DNA of 64,000 bases, from the NCBI GenBank assembly GCA_007692585.1, contig REBU01000044.1, forward strand, positions 1-64,000. Direction: 5' to 3'. How positions within the stretch are numbered: the first letter of the stretch is position 1; every line of letters begins with the position of its first letter. Both the position numbers and the translations under genes were made by a program. Shown in pieces: positions 1 through 8,816 of the stretch. Under the pieces are notes generated by a model, which saw nothing but the letters and a program-made list of their open reading frames with translations, searched no databases and was not told the origin of the DNA. The DNA comes from Paracoccaceae bacterium. GTDB lineage: Bacteria; Pseudomonadota; Alphaproteobacteria; Rhodobacterales; Rhodobacteraceae.

Positions 1-1
1 C

Positions 2-58
2 GGCGCGCTTGCCCAAGCCCAAAACAACAACTATCAACCCCAAGGACTCTCGTTATGA
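2..58 (+). CDS. C-terminal end of an unidentified upstream gene (partial)
   Basis: An open frame enters from the left edge and stops with TGA at 56-58, giving an Asn/Gln-rich tail (AQAQNNNYQPQGLSL). The stop overlaps the ATG of the next small frame in an ATGA arrangement, which is the usual sign of translational coupling. Too little is visible to name the protein, and the frame could be chance. Confidence 0.25.
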   Translation, partial: GALAQAQNNNYQPQGLSL

Positions 59-228
59 ACGAGGGACGACCGGGGGGCAGGTCACGACGTCCGCCCGACG
101 GTGCCTCCTCAACCCCTCAGAAAGTCCCGATCATGCCGCCTCAGCACACTCTTGCGAATAAGGCGGGATTACGAGTGGCGTTGAAAACGGGGCAGGTTAG
201 TGTAGGTCACGTTCTATCGAACTATTAG
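55..228 (+). CDS. small basic hypothetical protein (57 aa)
   Basis: The ATG at 55 follows AAGGA at a plausible distance and overlaps the preceding stop (ATGA). The product is Arg/Pro-rich at the N-terminus (GRPGGRSRRPPDG) with no membrane segment or motif I recognise. It converges on flgI and overlaps its last 15 bases. Coupling and the ribosome site argue for a gene; its short length and odd composition argue against one. Confidence 0.25.
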   Translation: MNEGRPGGRSRRPPDGASSTPQKVPIMPPQHTLANKAGLRVALKTGQVSVGHVLSNY

Positions 229-1326
229 TTCTGCATGTAATGCTCCTGCCGCATTAATACTGTTTAAAATATCAATCATATCCCGGGGTGCGACGCCCAG
301 AGCGTTGAGTCCGGAGACAATCTCTGAAAGAGATGTGCCACCTTCCAGTTCAGCAAGTGCTACTGGAGCACGCTCTGCAATCTCAGCAAGCGTTCTTGGT
401 ACTACGATGGTTTCGCCTTCTGCAAATGGATTCGGCTGAACCACAAGCGGAGCTTCTTCGACACGCAAAGTTAAACCACCTTGCGCCACTGCGACGCGGC
501 TTATCCGAACATCTTCACCCATGACTATAGTACCAGATCTCTGATCCACAACAACACGAGCGCGTGACTGCGGAGTTATAGTCACATTCTCTATTCTTGC
601 CAAGGTATGAGCTGGCGATCTGAGGCCAGCTGATGCTATATCTAAAATGACTGTTCCAGAGTCAACCATCGTAGCAACTGCTCGACCAAGTTCACGGTTT
701 ACTTCCTGCTCGATCAAAGCGGCGGTCGTAAAATCAGGAACGCGCAAGGCGAGCCTGATGCGAGATAGACTGGCCAGTTCAAAATCCACTTCTCGCTCGA
801 CTCTCGCTCCGAGGGGGATTGAGCCAGCTGTAGGCACCCCTCGTACCTCGCGTGCGGCTTGACCTTGTACGGAAACACCTCCAGCAATGACAGTACCTTG
901 CGCCACTGCATATATTGTTCCATCGGCGCCATTAAGTGGGGTCATAACAAGGGTACCGCCTAACAGGCTGGAAGCATCTCCGATTGCGGAAACAGTTACG
1001 TCGATGCGACCGCCAGATCGTGCAAACGGCGGCAAAGCTGCTGTAACAACAACCGCGGCCACATTTCGCGGTCGAAACTGTTCTCCGGTGACATTAACGC
1101 CCAGTCTCTCGAGGATATTGGACATGATGTCTTCGGTAAAAGGCGAATTCCGCATGCCATCGCCAGTACCATCAAGGCCCACGACCAAGCCGTAGCCCAA
1201 AAGATCATTCCCACGGACGCCATCGAACTCTACAAGATCTTTCAGACGAACCGAAGCGTCGGCCCATTGGGGTGACAAAATAATAATAAGTGAAAAGAAA
1301 AGCCTTCCTATGTTCCGAAAAATCAT
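214..1326 (-). CDS. flgI: flagellar P-ring protein FlgI
   Basis: FlgI forms the periplasmic P ring, the bushing around the flagellar rod in the peptidoglycan layer. The 370-residue length is normal. A signal peptide covers about residues 1-24 (FFSLIIILSP core, cut near WADAS), and the family hallmark LLGYGLVVGLDGTGD sits at residues 42-56. The C-terminal part (SEIVSGLNALGVAPRDMIDIL) also matches FlgI. The start overlaps the flgL stop by four bases (ATGA), so it is the last gene of the motB-flgE-flgK-flgL-flgI run. The reading frame is visibly AT-richer than most of the window. Confidence 0.97.
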   Translation of the reverse strand: MIFRNIGRLFFSLIIILSPQWADASVRLKDLVEFDGVRGNDLLGYGLVVGLDGTGDGMRNSPFTEDIMSNILERLGVNVTGEQFRPRNVAAVVVTAALPPFARSGGRIDVTVSAIGDASSLLGGTLVMTPLNGADGTIYAVAQGTVIAGGVSVQGQAAREVRGVPTAGSIPLGARVEREVDFELASLSRIRLALRVPDFTTAALIEQEVNRELGRAVATMVDSGTVILDIASAGLRSPAHTLARIENVTITPQSRARVVVDQRSGTIVMGEDVRISRVAVAQGGLTLRVEEAPLVVQPNPFAEGETIVVPRTLAEIAERAPVALAELEGGTSLSEIVSGLNALGVAPRDMIDILNSINAAGALHAELIVR

Positions 1327-2336
1327 CTCAGATAATCCGCCAAACTGAACCTCGACAAGCGCGCTGTAATCGAGAATATAAGATCCAGCTGTGTCATTGC
1401 ATGTTGTAATTTGATCGCAGTCTCATGAGGGTCAGCGGTAATCAATTCACTTCGCGCTATAGATAATGCTGAGTGTTCAGCGCCCGCGCGCACTAAAGCA
1501 ATCGAGGTGCTCTCTTCATCCGTCCCGATCCGGGCTGATAGGTCAATAAGTTCGGCAGCGCCACTCATTAATGTAATCGCGGCCTTATCCAGCATGTCGC
1601 GTCTTTGTTCGACATCCATCAGAATAGAGGTCTCGGAAAGCAAAGCCACTTTGGCATATCCTGCCAGAGTCACGCGAAATGCTTTATCATTTGCAGTCGT
1701 GTTTGGATTTATACTTATACCGTTTCCCAAGTTCACTTCTGAGCTTATTTTTTCACCGCCGATGTATCCGAACGCATCAAAGTCATTCCCTTCGGAGAAC
1801 CAAGAATCGACGAAATCTGACAGCCCGTCTACATCGAGTCCTGGAGGCAATGCCAATTTTAGCTCGGACAAAATAACGTCTGGAGGCGCGAGAGCCGCTT
1901 CCCTTCCAACATCCCCGGAGAAAAGGCCACGACCGGCCAATTTTGTATTCAGAATATCAATAGATTTTTCAAATCCCGCGCGGAAGAGAGATATAGTTCG
2001 TGAAATCTGAGCACTGTCTTTTGAGTTTTTCATTGCCAGCGTATCGACCGAAATGCGTTCCGCGTCGACACGCATACTTTCAATGACGGTTTGCTGACCG
2101 CCCAAAATTGTTTGAATACTTTCGCTCAGATTTTTATGTAGCTGAGTCGCCGCGATTTTTTGCTCGAGCGATGCGAGCATCGTTACGTCGCCCTTTATGT
2201 GTTTGACTTTGTCACGCACAATTCCGCTGCTCATTTCTTGAGAAAATGTGGAAATACTCTGCTTCATGCGTGTGGTTTGCCGTGACAGCATAAGCTGACG
2301 GGACATGTCACCTATCGTCGTGCTGATCATGGTCAT
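1323..2336 (-). CDS. flgL: flagellar hook-filament junction protein FlgL
   Basis: FlgL (HAP3) is a flagellin-like adaptor joining the hook cap region to the filament. The 337-residue protein has a flagellin-type N-terminal helical region (TIGDMSRQLMLSRQTTRMK) and a C-terminal helical region (LVRAGAEHSALSIARSELI) with a variable middle, and no signal peptide, as expected for a type III flagellar export substrate. Its start overlaps the flgK stop (ATGA) and its stop overlaps the flgI start, so all three should be translated in a coupled way. Position next to FlgK distinguishes it from flagellin. Confidence 0.92.
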   Translation of the reverse strand: MTMISTTIGDMSRQLMLSRQTTRMKQSISTFSQEMSSGIVRDKVKHIKGDVTMLASLEQKIAATQLHKNLSESIQTILGGQQTVIESMRVDAERISVDTLAMKNSKDSAQISRTISLFRAGFEKSIDILNTKLAGRGLFSGDVGREAALAPPDVILSELKLALPPGLDVDGLSDFVDSWFSEGNDFDAFGYIGGEKISSEVNLGNGISINPNTTANDKAFRVTLAGYAKVALLSETSILMDVEQRRDMLDKAAITLMSGAAELIDLSARIGTDEESTSIALVRAGAEHSALSIARSELITADPHETAIKLQHAMTQLDLIFSITARLSRFSLADYLR

Positions 2337-3760
2337 ATCTCCATAAGTGTGCGCATCATCGCGTCGATCGTAGACAGGACACGGGCATTGGCAGCATAAG
2401 CCTGCTCTAAAACAAGAAGTTTGCTAAGCTCAGCATCTGTATCGACGCCCTGTGCCGCGAGCGTTTCATTCAGCGCTGTGAATCTCGCGACATCACGACT
2501 GATGCGTTGATCCAACGCAAGCCGCTCAGTTCCGAGCAGCGACAGGATATCAGTCACGTGCCCGTGTATGTCGCGGCCAGACGAAATCTGAGAGGAAATC
2601 AAAGAGCTGCGTTGCATTGCCTGAACCATCCGATCAAGGTTCGCATTGTCAGCAACTGGCCCGGGAACTGCCGCGTCAACACCTGTTCGGATGCGCCACG
2701 GCTCTTCGAAGACAACTGGGTTTACTTCGATCAAAGTAGAGATACCGGGAGTGTAGCCGTCGAAAGTCGCCTGTCCGCGTAGACTGAAGATCCCAAATAC
2801 TTCGGCCGCGGCGGTCGAATCTAAGGACAAGGCCGCGGGAGTGAACCGCTCAATCAGGTCGGTCGAAAATTCGTCCAGCCTTCTGAGCAAATCTGGGGCA
2901 TGTGTATCCCTGATTTGTAGGTTCGCCCCGATCTGACCAGACGCGAACATCGGATTGGTGAGGGAAATATCTCGTCCATTTAGTGAAATGCGCGGCAGTG
3001 ACATGTCTTGCGCCGAGGGGTCCAATGTCCTTACGAAATCGAACTTAGCAGCGTTTTTGTCCACCAGGATAGAGCCATCTTGCGCCAGCAAGAAAACACG
3101 CCCATCTTCACGTGGAAATTCACGGATCGGGAGTTTTACGGAGACTTGATCAATCAAGTTCTGGCGTACATCCATGAGAGCTTCAGGAGCACCGCCCAGA
3201 AGCGACTGGCGCTGGATTTCCTTGTTGAGGCCAGCGATACTCTCAAGCGTGTTATTCAGCCATTTGATGTCCCTGTCGACGGCAGCGTCGGCACGATCAC
3301 GCTCGACAAGGAGAGACTGGCTCGCGGATGATATTTTTTTTGCAACATCGCTCGCTGCTTGAGTTACCTGTTGCAACAAGGCAGGTTGATCGGGGGATAA
3401 TCGAGCCCGCTGAAGGGCTGAATCGAGCTCAGTAAGTGTGCTGGAAAGGCTGCCGCTCTCACCAGGAAGGCCAAGACCGGTTTCCATCTTCTGCCAGAAT
3501 GAACCAAGCAGAGTTGCGTTTTCCTTTTGCGAAGTCGCGTTGCGCAATTCGCCGATGAGGGCCTGATCCGCATGTCGTGAGATGCCGGTGAATGTAACGC
3601 CGTTCCCGTTCCCTCCGACGGAGCGGGCTGCCTGGGTGACCGAGCGCACACCATAGCCTTCGGTGTTCGCGTTCGATATATTGTCTGCGACGGTCTGCGT
3701 ACCGCGTTTGGACAAGGACAGTCCACTCAGCGCGGAAGAAAATGCGAGCGATAGTGACAT
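2333..3760 (-). CDS. flgK: flagellar hook-associated protein FlgK
   Basis: FlgK (HAP1) is the first hook-filament junction protein. The N-terminal rod/hook signature is clear (SGLSLSKRGTQTVADNISNANTEGYG) when read in two pieces at residues about 13-36, and the C-terminal motif EQAYAANARVLSTIDAM closes the 475-residue protein, which is within the family range. An AAGGCCAAGA ribosome site precedes the ATG at 3760. It lies 22 bases after flgE and overlaps flgL by four bases. Confidence 0.95.
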   Translation of the reverse strand: MSLSLAFSSALSGLSLSKRGTQTVADNISNANTEGYGVRSVTQAARSVGGNGNGVTFTGISRHADQALIGELRNATSQKENATLLGSFWQKMETGLGLPGESGSLSSTLTELDSALQRARLSPDQPALLQQVTQAASDVAKKISSASQSLLVERDRADAAVDRDIKWLNNTLESIAGLNKEIQRQSLLGGAPEALMDVRQNLIDQVSVKLPIREFPREDGRVFLLAQDGSILVDKNAAKFDFVRTLDPSAQDMSLPRISLNGRDISLTNPMFASGQIGANLQIRDTHAPDLLRRLDEFSTDLIERFTPAALSLDSTAAAEVFGIFSLRGQATFDGYTPGISTLIEVNPVVFEEPWRIRTGVDAAVPGPVADNANLDRMVQAMQRSSLISSQISSGRDIHGHVTDILSLLGTERLALDQRISRDVARFTALNETLAAQGVDTDAELSKLLVLEQAYAANARVLSTIDAMMRTLMEI

Positions 3761-3782
3761 TCTTGGCCTTCAGTCTGCTGAA

Positions 3783-5081
3783 TCAGCGTTTGATGTTTGT
3801 GGTTTCCTGAAACATCTCGTCCACGGTCTGAATGACCTTGGCGTTTGACGAATAGGCGCGCTGGGTTTGAATCAGGCTGGTCAGTTCCGCCGCAACATCA
3901 GTTGCCGATTCCTGCAACGCAAAGCCAACGAACTCACCAACTGGACCGTTGCCTGCATCCCATAGGAAAAACGGACCACTGTCGCGCGACACCTGAAACG
4001 CCTGTCCATCTCGTGCGGTCAATCCGTTGGGGTTAGGGACATCGACAATGGGGATGCGGTAAAGTGTGCGACGGAAGCCGGAATCATACACGGCATCAAG
4101 ATCCCCGTTCGCGTCTATCATCAACCCGATCAGGTTCCCCGCACCAAAACCATCCTGCTGGACACCCAGTGGAGAAAATGTTGCTCCGCGCTGGACGATG
4201 CCCCCACCTTCTCCGTAGAGACCAATCGAGAAGGTCATGGACTGACCTGCCACCTCAAGCAGGATCTGCCCGGTCGCGGGGTCATAAGCGAACGGTCCGG
4301 TTCCTGCCGGGCTGACTGAGCTCAAAGTCCCCCCAAGTCCCGGCGCTGTGTCAAACTGCATGTCAAAAGTTCCGAGCGCGTCACCTGTTTCGGAATGCGT
4401 CAATTCCATTGTCCAACTGTTGCTGCCAACAGGCCGCATTTCCACGTTGAGCGTTTGTGCGAGCCCCAGCTCGCTGAAAAACTCCACCGTCATGATATAG
4501 GGATCGCCGGATGCACCGGGCAAAGTTGCCGATGCCGGGAGGTTCACCCCGAAATCGATGTTTGTTGTCGCTGAGAAAGCCTGTTGGTTGGGTTGAATAC
4601 GCACAGGCCGCAACGCTACGGTGCTGTCGCGCGGATATGCTGGAATGGTTCCGTCAACATCGGCAGGCCAGCCCAACAGTGCATGACCGCTTGCATTGCG
4701 CATCACCCCATCAGCATCTTGACGAAATGACCCGGTCGGCGAGAGCATCATGGGCGCGGTCCCATCATTCAGTCGCGCCCCCAATTCTGTGGTTACAGGA
4801 ATAAAACCGCGGCCCGACAAGGCGATATCGGTTGCGTTCTGGGTTCCAATCAGAGACCCCCCCTGATCGACGAGGCGAGTCGATGTGGTCCGCACGCCAC
4901 CCGCCGCGTAAGCCCCCTGCCCTGCCAGTCCGGAACCGACAACCATCGAATGAAACGAGGTATTCGCGCGTCGATACCCGAAGGTTGCCGAATTCGCGAT
5001 ATTGTCCGAAATCGTGGCAAGACGATTGGAATTTGCCCGCAGCCCCGCCACGCCGGCGTTCATCGATGAAGAAATGCTCAT
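3783..5081 (-). CDS. flgE: flagellar hook protein FlgE
   Basis: FlgE polymerises into the flagellar hook. The N-terminal helix motif MNAGVAGLRANSNRLATISD continues into NIANSATFGYRR, and the C-terminal motif is LIQTQRAYSSNAKVIQTVDEM; both are typical of hook and distal-rod proteins. The ATG at 5081 was chosen over an in-frame start at 5111 because GGAG lies six bases upstream and the family begins at MSISSSMNAG. The 432-residue length and the position before flgK favour FlgE over FlgF or FlgG. Confidence 0.93.
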   Translation of the reverse strand: MSISSSMNAGVAGLRANSNRLATISDNIANSATFGYRRANTSFHSMVVGSGLAGQGAYAAGGVRTTSTRLVDQGGSLIGTQNATDIALSGRGFIPVTTELGARLNDGTAPMMLSPTGSFRQDADGVMRNASGHALLGWPADVDGTIPAYPRDSTVALRPVRIQPNQQAFSATTNIDFGVNLPASATLPGASGDPYIMTVEFFSELGLAQTLNVEMRPVGSNSWTMELTHSETGDALGTFDMQFDTAPGLGGTLSSVSPAGTGPFAYDPATGQILLEVAGQSMTFSIGLYGEGGGIVQRGATFSPLGVQQDGFGAGNLIGLMIDANGDLDAVYDSGFRRTLYRIPIVDVPNPNGLTARDGQAFQVSRDSGPFFLWDAGNGPVGEFVGFALQESATDVAAELTSLIQTQRAYSSNAKVIQTVDEMFQETTNIKR

Positions 5082-5149
5082 ATCCGCTCCAGACCCAGAT
5101 GATTCTTTCACCCAGTCTGGAGGATAGGACTTAATTTCTTCCTAAGCCG

Positions 5150-5938
5150 TTATGTCTGATCGGATTGCAGAAGCAGTATCAGCTCGACGCGATTATTGCG
5201 TGCTGCTGTGGTAGGTGAAATCGCAGGCGCACGATCCGCGTTGCCAGTCACGCGATGAATACGCGACTCTGGCAAACCCTGGTCAAGCATCAGGCGCTGC
5301 ATCGTGATTGCGCGCGAAATCGTCAGATCCCAAACAGGATTTTGCAGAAAGACGGTCGGGAAACTACGCGAATGGGTCTGTACAGCGACGGGATTGGTCA
5401 CCGTGCTGAAGGCATTGCTCAGGACATCGGCAAGCGCGATCAGAACCGGGCGGGGTGTGCCGTCGTCGGGATTGAACAGGGGCCTGTCTTCGAGGTCAAA
5501 AAGCTCGATCAACAGCCCCTCATCCGTCATGCGGATCGCAACATGCTCAAAGGCCTCGCCCAGAAGTTCATCCCCGGCGATCTGAGTTTCGATCGCGTCA
5601 ACGATCGTGTCGAGCGCTTCCAGATCAGATTTGGAGATCTCTTGTTCGGCCAGTGCTTCTGCCAGCGACTCGACCTGAGACAGCGCCTCGCCCCCCATGA
5701 CACCGTCACCCCCGGATGATTGTGACTGAACGGCCTGAATATCCGAAAAATAATCTGCAATCCCTTTGCGCTGCTCATCCTCGACAGAGCCAAGAAGCCA
5801 GAGCATCAGGAAAAACGCCATCATCGCGGTCACGAAATCCGCATAGGCCACTTTCCATGCGCCACCGTGATGGCCGTCGCCCGACACCACCTTCTTGCGC
5901 TTGATAATAATCGGCCTGACATTGTCAGAACGTTGCAT
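5150..5938 (-). CDS. motB: flagellar motor stator protein MotB
   Basis: MotB pairs with MotA to form the proton-driven stator. The N-terminus has a basic cytoplasmic stretch (IIIKRKKVV), then HHGGAWKVAYADFVTAMMAF with the proton-carrying Asp inside a single membrane helix (about residues 20-50). The C-terminal OmpA-like peptidoglycan-binding domain ends with AARNNRVELILLL. The ATG at 5938 follows GGGTGAT; a GTG at 5968 would add ten residues. motA is not adjacent. It heads the five flagellar genes, 68 bases before flgE. Confidence 0.93.
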   Translation of the reverse strand: MQRSDNVRPIIIKRKKVVSGDGHHGGAWKVAYADFVTAMMAFFLMLWLLGSVEDEQRKGIADYFSDIQAVQSQSSGGDGVMGGEALSQVESLAEALAEQEISKSDLEALDTIVDAIETQIAGDELLGEAFEHVAIRMTDEGLLIELFDLEDRPLFNPDDGTPRPVLIALADVLSNAFSTVTNPVAVQTHSRSFPTVFLQNPVWDLTISRAITMQRLMLDQGLPESRIHRVTGNADRAPAISPTTAARNNRVELILLLQSDQT

Positions 5939-6241
5939 TTGATCACCCACTATTTCACCCTCTTTCACGCTACACTTCAGGGTTGAACAAGAGGTTAAAA
6001 CGGAGGGCCGCTCGATGTCGCAACACGCGTTCTATCGCCAATCGCACGCAGATAAACCTCTGCATTATAGACAAATAGCATCGATTCCCGCATCCGCACC
6101 GCTTTCGGCATGGTTTCGGGTCGCGCCGCGGGGGCAGTGCTTCACGCCTTGACAGGGGAACGGTACTTCACTCAGACTCGGGGTCGCGCGGACCTTTCGT
6201 GCCAAGCAGAAGCCGCCCTGACACGACGCCGGAAAGAGCCG
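5939..6241. promoter_or_regulatory. divergent intergenic region between motB and pxpB
   Basis: About 300 bases separate the flagellar genes (leftward) from pxpB (rightward), so promoters for both must lie here. I see no convincing sigma-70 or sigma-54 pair and no clear operator palindrome. The TTG chosen for pxpB at 6242 is preceded by GGAAAGAG at 6231-6238. Confidence 0.4.
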
Positions 6242-6982
6242 TTGCCCAGCAGTGACATTTCCCCATGGATTGAAAATCTCGGCGTTGACGGGATGCTGAT
6301 CCGTTTTGGAACGGAGCTGACGGAAGCGGCCAATCGCGCGGCCCTGGCCTGTCATGCGGCGATTGAGGCAGCCGCAATTCCAGGGGTCGAGGAAAGCGCA
6401 GCCTCGCTGACATCAGTTTATGTGCGGTTTGCACTGATGCGGACAGATCATAGCGCCTTGCGCATAGTGCTGGAGCAGATTTTGGCGCAGCAGGACTGGT
6501 CGCAGGCAAGTCTGCCGCAGGGGCGCAGGCTCTGGCATGTGCCTGCTGTTTTCGGCACGGAGTTGGGCCCGCAACTGGCGGAAGCCGCCGCGCTTGCCAG
6601 CCTCGCCCCCGAAGACGCAATCGCAGCGCTCTGCGCGCAGCCCTTGCGCGTCCAGACCATCGGATTTGCGCCCGGACAGCCCTATCTGGGCCAGCTCCCT
6701 TCCGCATGGGATATCCCGCGCCAGACGGGGCTGACGCCGCGCGTGCCCCAAGGTGCACTTGCGGTCGCGATCCGCCAGGTGGTGCTGTTTTCGGTCAGCA
6801 CCCCCACAGGCTGGCGGCATGTGGGCCAGACTGCGCTGCGCCTGTTCCGGCCCGACCACCCTGATCCGTTTCTCCTGCGCCCGGGGGACGAAGTGCTGTT
6901 TCGGCCGGTCACGCGCGACGCATTCGAGACGCTGCGCGCCACGGCCCCTGATGGCGGCGCCACATCCGAGCGGCTGCGCTGA
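6242..6982 (+). CDS. pxpB: 5-oxoprolinase subunit B (KipI family)
   Basis: PxpB works with PxpC and PxpA to hydrolyse 5-oxo-L-proline to L-glutamate with ATP. Family features are the N-terminal GMLIRFGTELTEAANRAAL, the central SLTSVYVRF, and the C-terminal block IGFAPGQPYLGQLP followed by TPRVPQGALAVA and the TGWRHVGQTALRLF stretch. An ATG exists at 6110 but would add 44 unrelated residues; the TTG at 6242 has GGAAAGAG upstream and gives an N-terminus of family length, so I prefer it. The stop overlaps the pxpC start (TGATG). Confidence 0.9.
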   Translation: MPSSDISPWIENLGVDGMLIRFGTELTEAANRAALACHAAIEAAAIPGVEESAASLTSVYVRFALMRTDHSALRIVLEQILAQQDWSQASLPQGRRLWHVPAVFGTELGPQLAEAAALASLAPEDAIAALCAQPLRVQTIGFAPGQPYLGQLPSAWDIPRQTGLTPRVPQGALAVAIRQVVLFSVSTPTGWRHVGQTALRLFRPDHPDPFLLRPGDEVLFRPVTRDAFETLRATAPDGGATSERLR

Positions 6983-8007
6983 TGGCAGAGGTGATTTTCC
7001 ACCGTGCTGGCCCCGGCATCACTGTGCAGGATCTCGGTCGCACCGGGTATCTGGCGCAGGGGCTGTCGCGCGGGGGCGCGGCGGATCGACTGGCGCTGCA
7101 TGAAGGTGCCACGCTCTTGGGGCAAGATCCCCATTGCGCCGCGCTCGAGATCGCGGGCAGTTTCCTCAGCCTGGAACTCACAGCCCCGCGACGCATTGCG
7201 CTGACCGGGGCCCCGATGCAGGCTGTGTGCGATGGGGCAGCACTCGTCTGGCACGCCAGCCACGCACTACCCGCTGGCGCAAGGCTTGACCTCTCTCCCC
7301 GCACAGGCGGCTATAGCTACCTGCATTTCGGCGGCGGGATTGATCTGCCGCCCTTGCTGGGCGCGCGCGCGGCGCATCTGGCCGCAGGACTGGGACAGAT
7401 GATCAAGGCCGGCACGCGCCTGCCCCTGGGGCACGATCCGGGCCATTGCAGCGGCCAGACGTTCACCCCGCTTGCACGTTTTGACGGCGGTTTGCTGCGG
7501 ATGGTCGCAACGCCGCAGACGCGGCTTTTCCCGAAAGCGATCTGCGCGCGCTTCACGCAAACGCAATTTCGCAAGGATGCGCGCGCCAATCGGATGGGGC
7601 AGAAACTTCTCTGGGACGGAGCCGGTTTCGGACTGGATACAGGGCTGCAAATCCTGTCGGACACCATCGTGCCCGGCGACATCCAGATCACGGGCGACGG
7701 TGCGCCTTTTGTGCTGTTGTCGGAATGTCAGACCACCGGAGGCTATCCACGCATCGGCACTGTTCTGCCCTGCGACCTGGGGCGCCTGGTGCAGGCCCCG
7801 CCCGAGGCCGCGCTGCATTTCACCTTCGTCTCGCTGCAAGAGGCGGTGCAGATCGAGCGCACAGAGGCCGCGCGTCGCGAAACGCTCGGCAAAAGCCTGC
7901 GCCCGTTGCTGCGCGACCCCCATGACATGGCCGATCTTCTGGCCTATCAACTGATCAGCGGGGTTACCTGCGGTGATGATCTGGAAAGCGAGCGGTCATG
8001 GTTCTGA
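6982..8007 (+). CDS. pxpC: 5-oxoprolinase subunit C (KipA family, biotin-dependent carboxyltransferase-like)
   Basis: PxpC is the second KipI/KipA-type subunit of the ATP-dependent 5-oxoprolinase. Recognisable blocks are AGPGITVQDLGRTGYLAQGL at residues 9-28, ADRLALHEGATLLG, ALEIAGSFLSLEL, and near the C-terminus SDTIVPGDIQITGDGAPFVLLSE followed by TTGGYPRIG. At 341 residues it is of usual length. Its start shares one base with the pxpB stop, and it overlaps pxpA by ten bases, so the three subunits are made from one coupled message. Confidence 0.93.
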   Translation: MAEVIFHRAGPGITVQDLGRTGYLAQGLSRGGAADRLALHEGATLLGQDPHCAALEIAGSFLSLELTAPRRIALTGAPMQAVCDGAALVWHASHALPAGARLDLSPRTGGYSYLHFGGGIDLPPLLGARAAHLAAGLGQMIKAGTRLPLGHDPGHCSGQTFTPLARFDGGLLRMVATPQTRLFPKAICARFTQTQFRKDARANRMGQKLLWDGAGFGLDTGLQILSDTIVPGDIQITGDGAPFVLLSECQTTGGYPRIGTVLPCDLGRLVQAPPEAALHFTFVSLQEAVQIERTEAARRETLGKSLRPLLRDPHDMADLLAYQLISGVTCGDDLESERSWF

Positions 8008-8774
8008 AAATCGACCTCAATGCCGATCTGGGCGAGAGCTTCGGGCTCTGGCCGATGGGGGCGGATGCCGAATTGCTCGATGTGATCAGCTCGGCAAATA
8101 TTGCCTGCGGCTTTCATGCGGGCGACCCCGATGTGATGGCACAGGCCATGGCGCTGGCCGTGGCCAAAGGCGTGGGCATCGGCGCACATCCCGGCCTGCC
8201 TGATCTGCAGGGCTTCGGACGGCGGCGCATGCAGATCACCCCCATCGAGGCGCGCAACATGGTCGCCTATCAACTCGGTGCAGCGCAGGCCATGGCGCGG
8301 CTGGCAGGCGCTCAGGTGCGCCATCTGAAGCTGCACGGGGCGCTTGCGAACATGGCGGCTGAGGATGAGACGCTCGCGCGCGCCTGCTATGAGGGCGCGC
8401 TGGCAGTGGACCCGCAGATCATCCTCATGGTGATTTCCGGCACAGCGCAGGCGCGTGCTGCGACTGGACTGGGCGCGCGCATCGCGCAGGAAATCTTCGC
8501 TGATCGCGCCTATACCGCGAATGGTTTGCTGATGGACCGCCGCCTGCCGGGCGCCGTCATCCATGACACTGATCAGATCTGCGCCCGCATCCTTGCCATG
8601 CTCCAGGAGGGCGCGATCCTGACGGCCGATGGCACCCGCCTGCCCGCAAAAATCGATACGATTTGCCTGCATGGCGACAGCGCAGGCGCAGCACAGCGCG
8701 CTCGGGTCTTGCGTGATGCGCTGCGCGCGGCGGGCGTGCAGATAACGGCCTTTGAAGGCCGCGCAGCGCTCTGA
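7998..8774 (+). CDS. pxpA: 5-oxoprolinase subunit A (LamB/YcsF family)
   Basis: PxpA supplies the third subunit of 5-oxoprolinase. The LamB/YcsF signature is strong: KIDLNADLGESFG at residues 3-15, ISSANIACGFHAGDP, IGAHPGLPDLQGFGRR, and VRHLKLHGALANMAAED. The C-terminal KIDTICLHGDSAGA also fits. The 258-residue length is standard, and the ATG lies inside the end of pxpC. With the racemase-like gene and TRAP transporter downstream on the other strand, the region suggests scavenging of amino-acid-like carboxylates, but that link is inference. Confidence 0.94.
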   Translation: MVLKIDLNADLGESFGLWPMGADAELLDVISSANIACGFHAGDPDVMAQAMALAVAKGVGIGAHPGLPDLQGFGRRRMQITPIEARNMVAYQLGAAQAMARLAGAQVRHLKLHGALANMAAEDETLARACYEGALAVDPQIILMVISGTAQARAATGLGARIAQEIFADRAYTANGLLMDRRLPGAVIHDTDQICARILAMLQEGAILTADGTRLPAKIDTICLHGDSAGAAQRARVLRDALRAAGVQITAFEGRAAL

Positions 8775-8816
8775 GGCCGCAAGCACGCACTTTTGCGCGC
8801 GTGCGGCGATCACGGC

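Noticed and set aside
6110-6241. ATG start of pxpB at 6110
   Set aside because: The 44 extra residues are unlike the family; a TTG with a ribosome site at 6242 gives the expected N-terminus.
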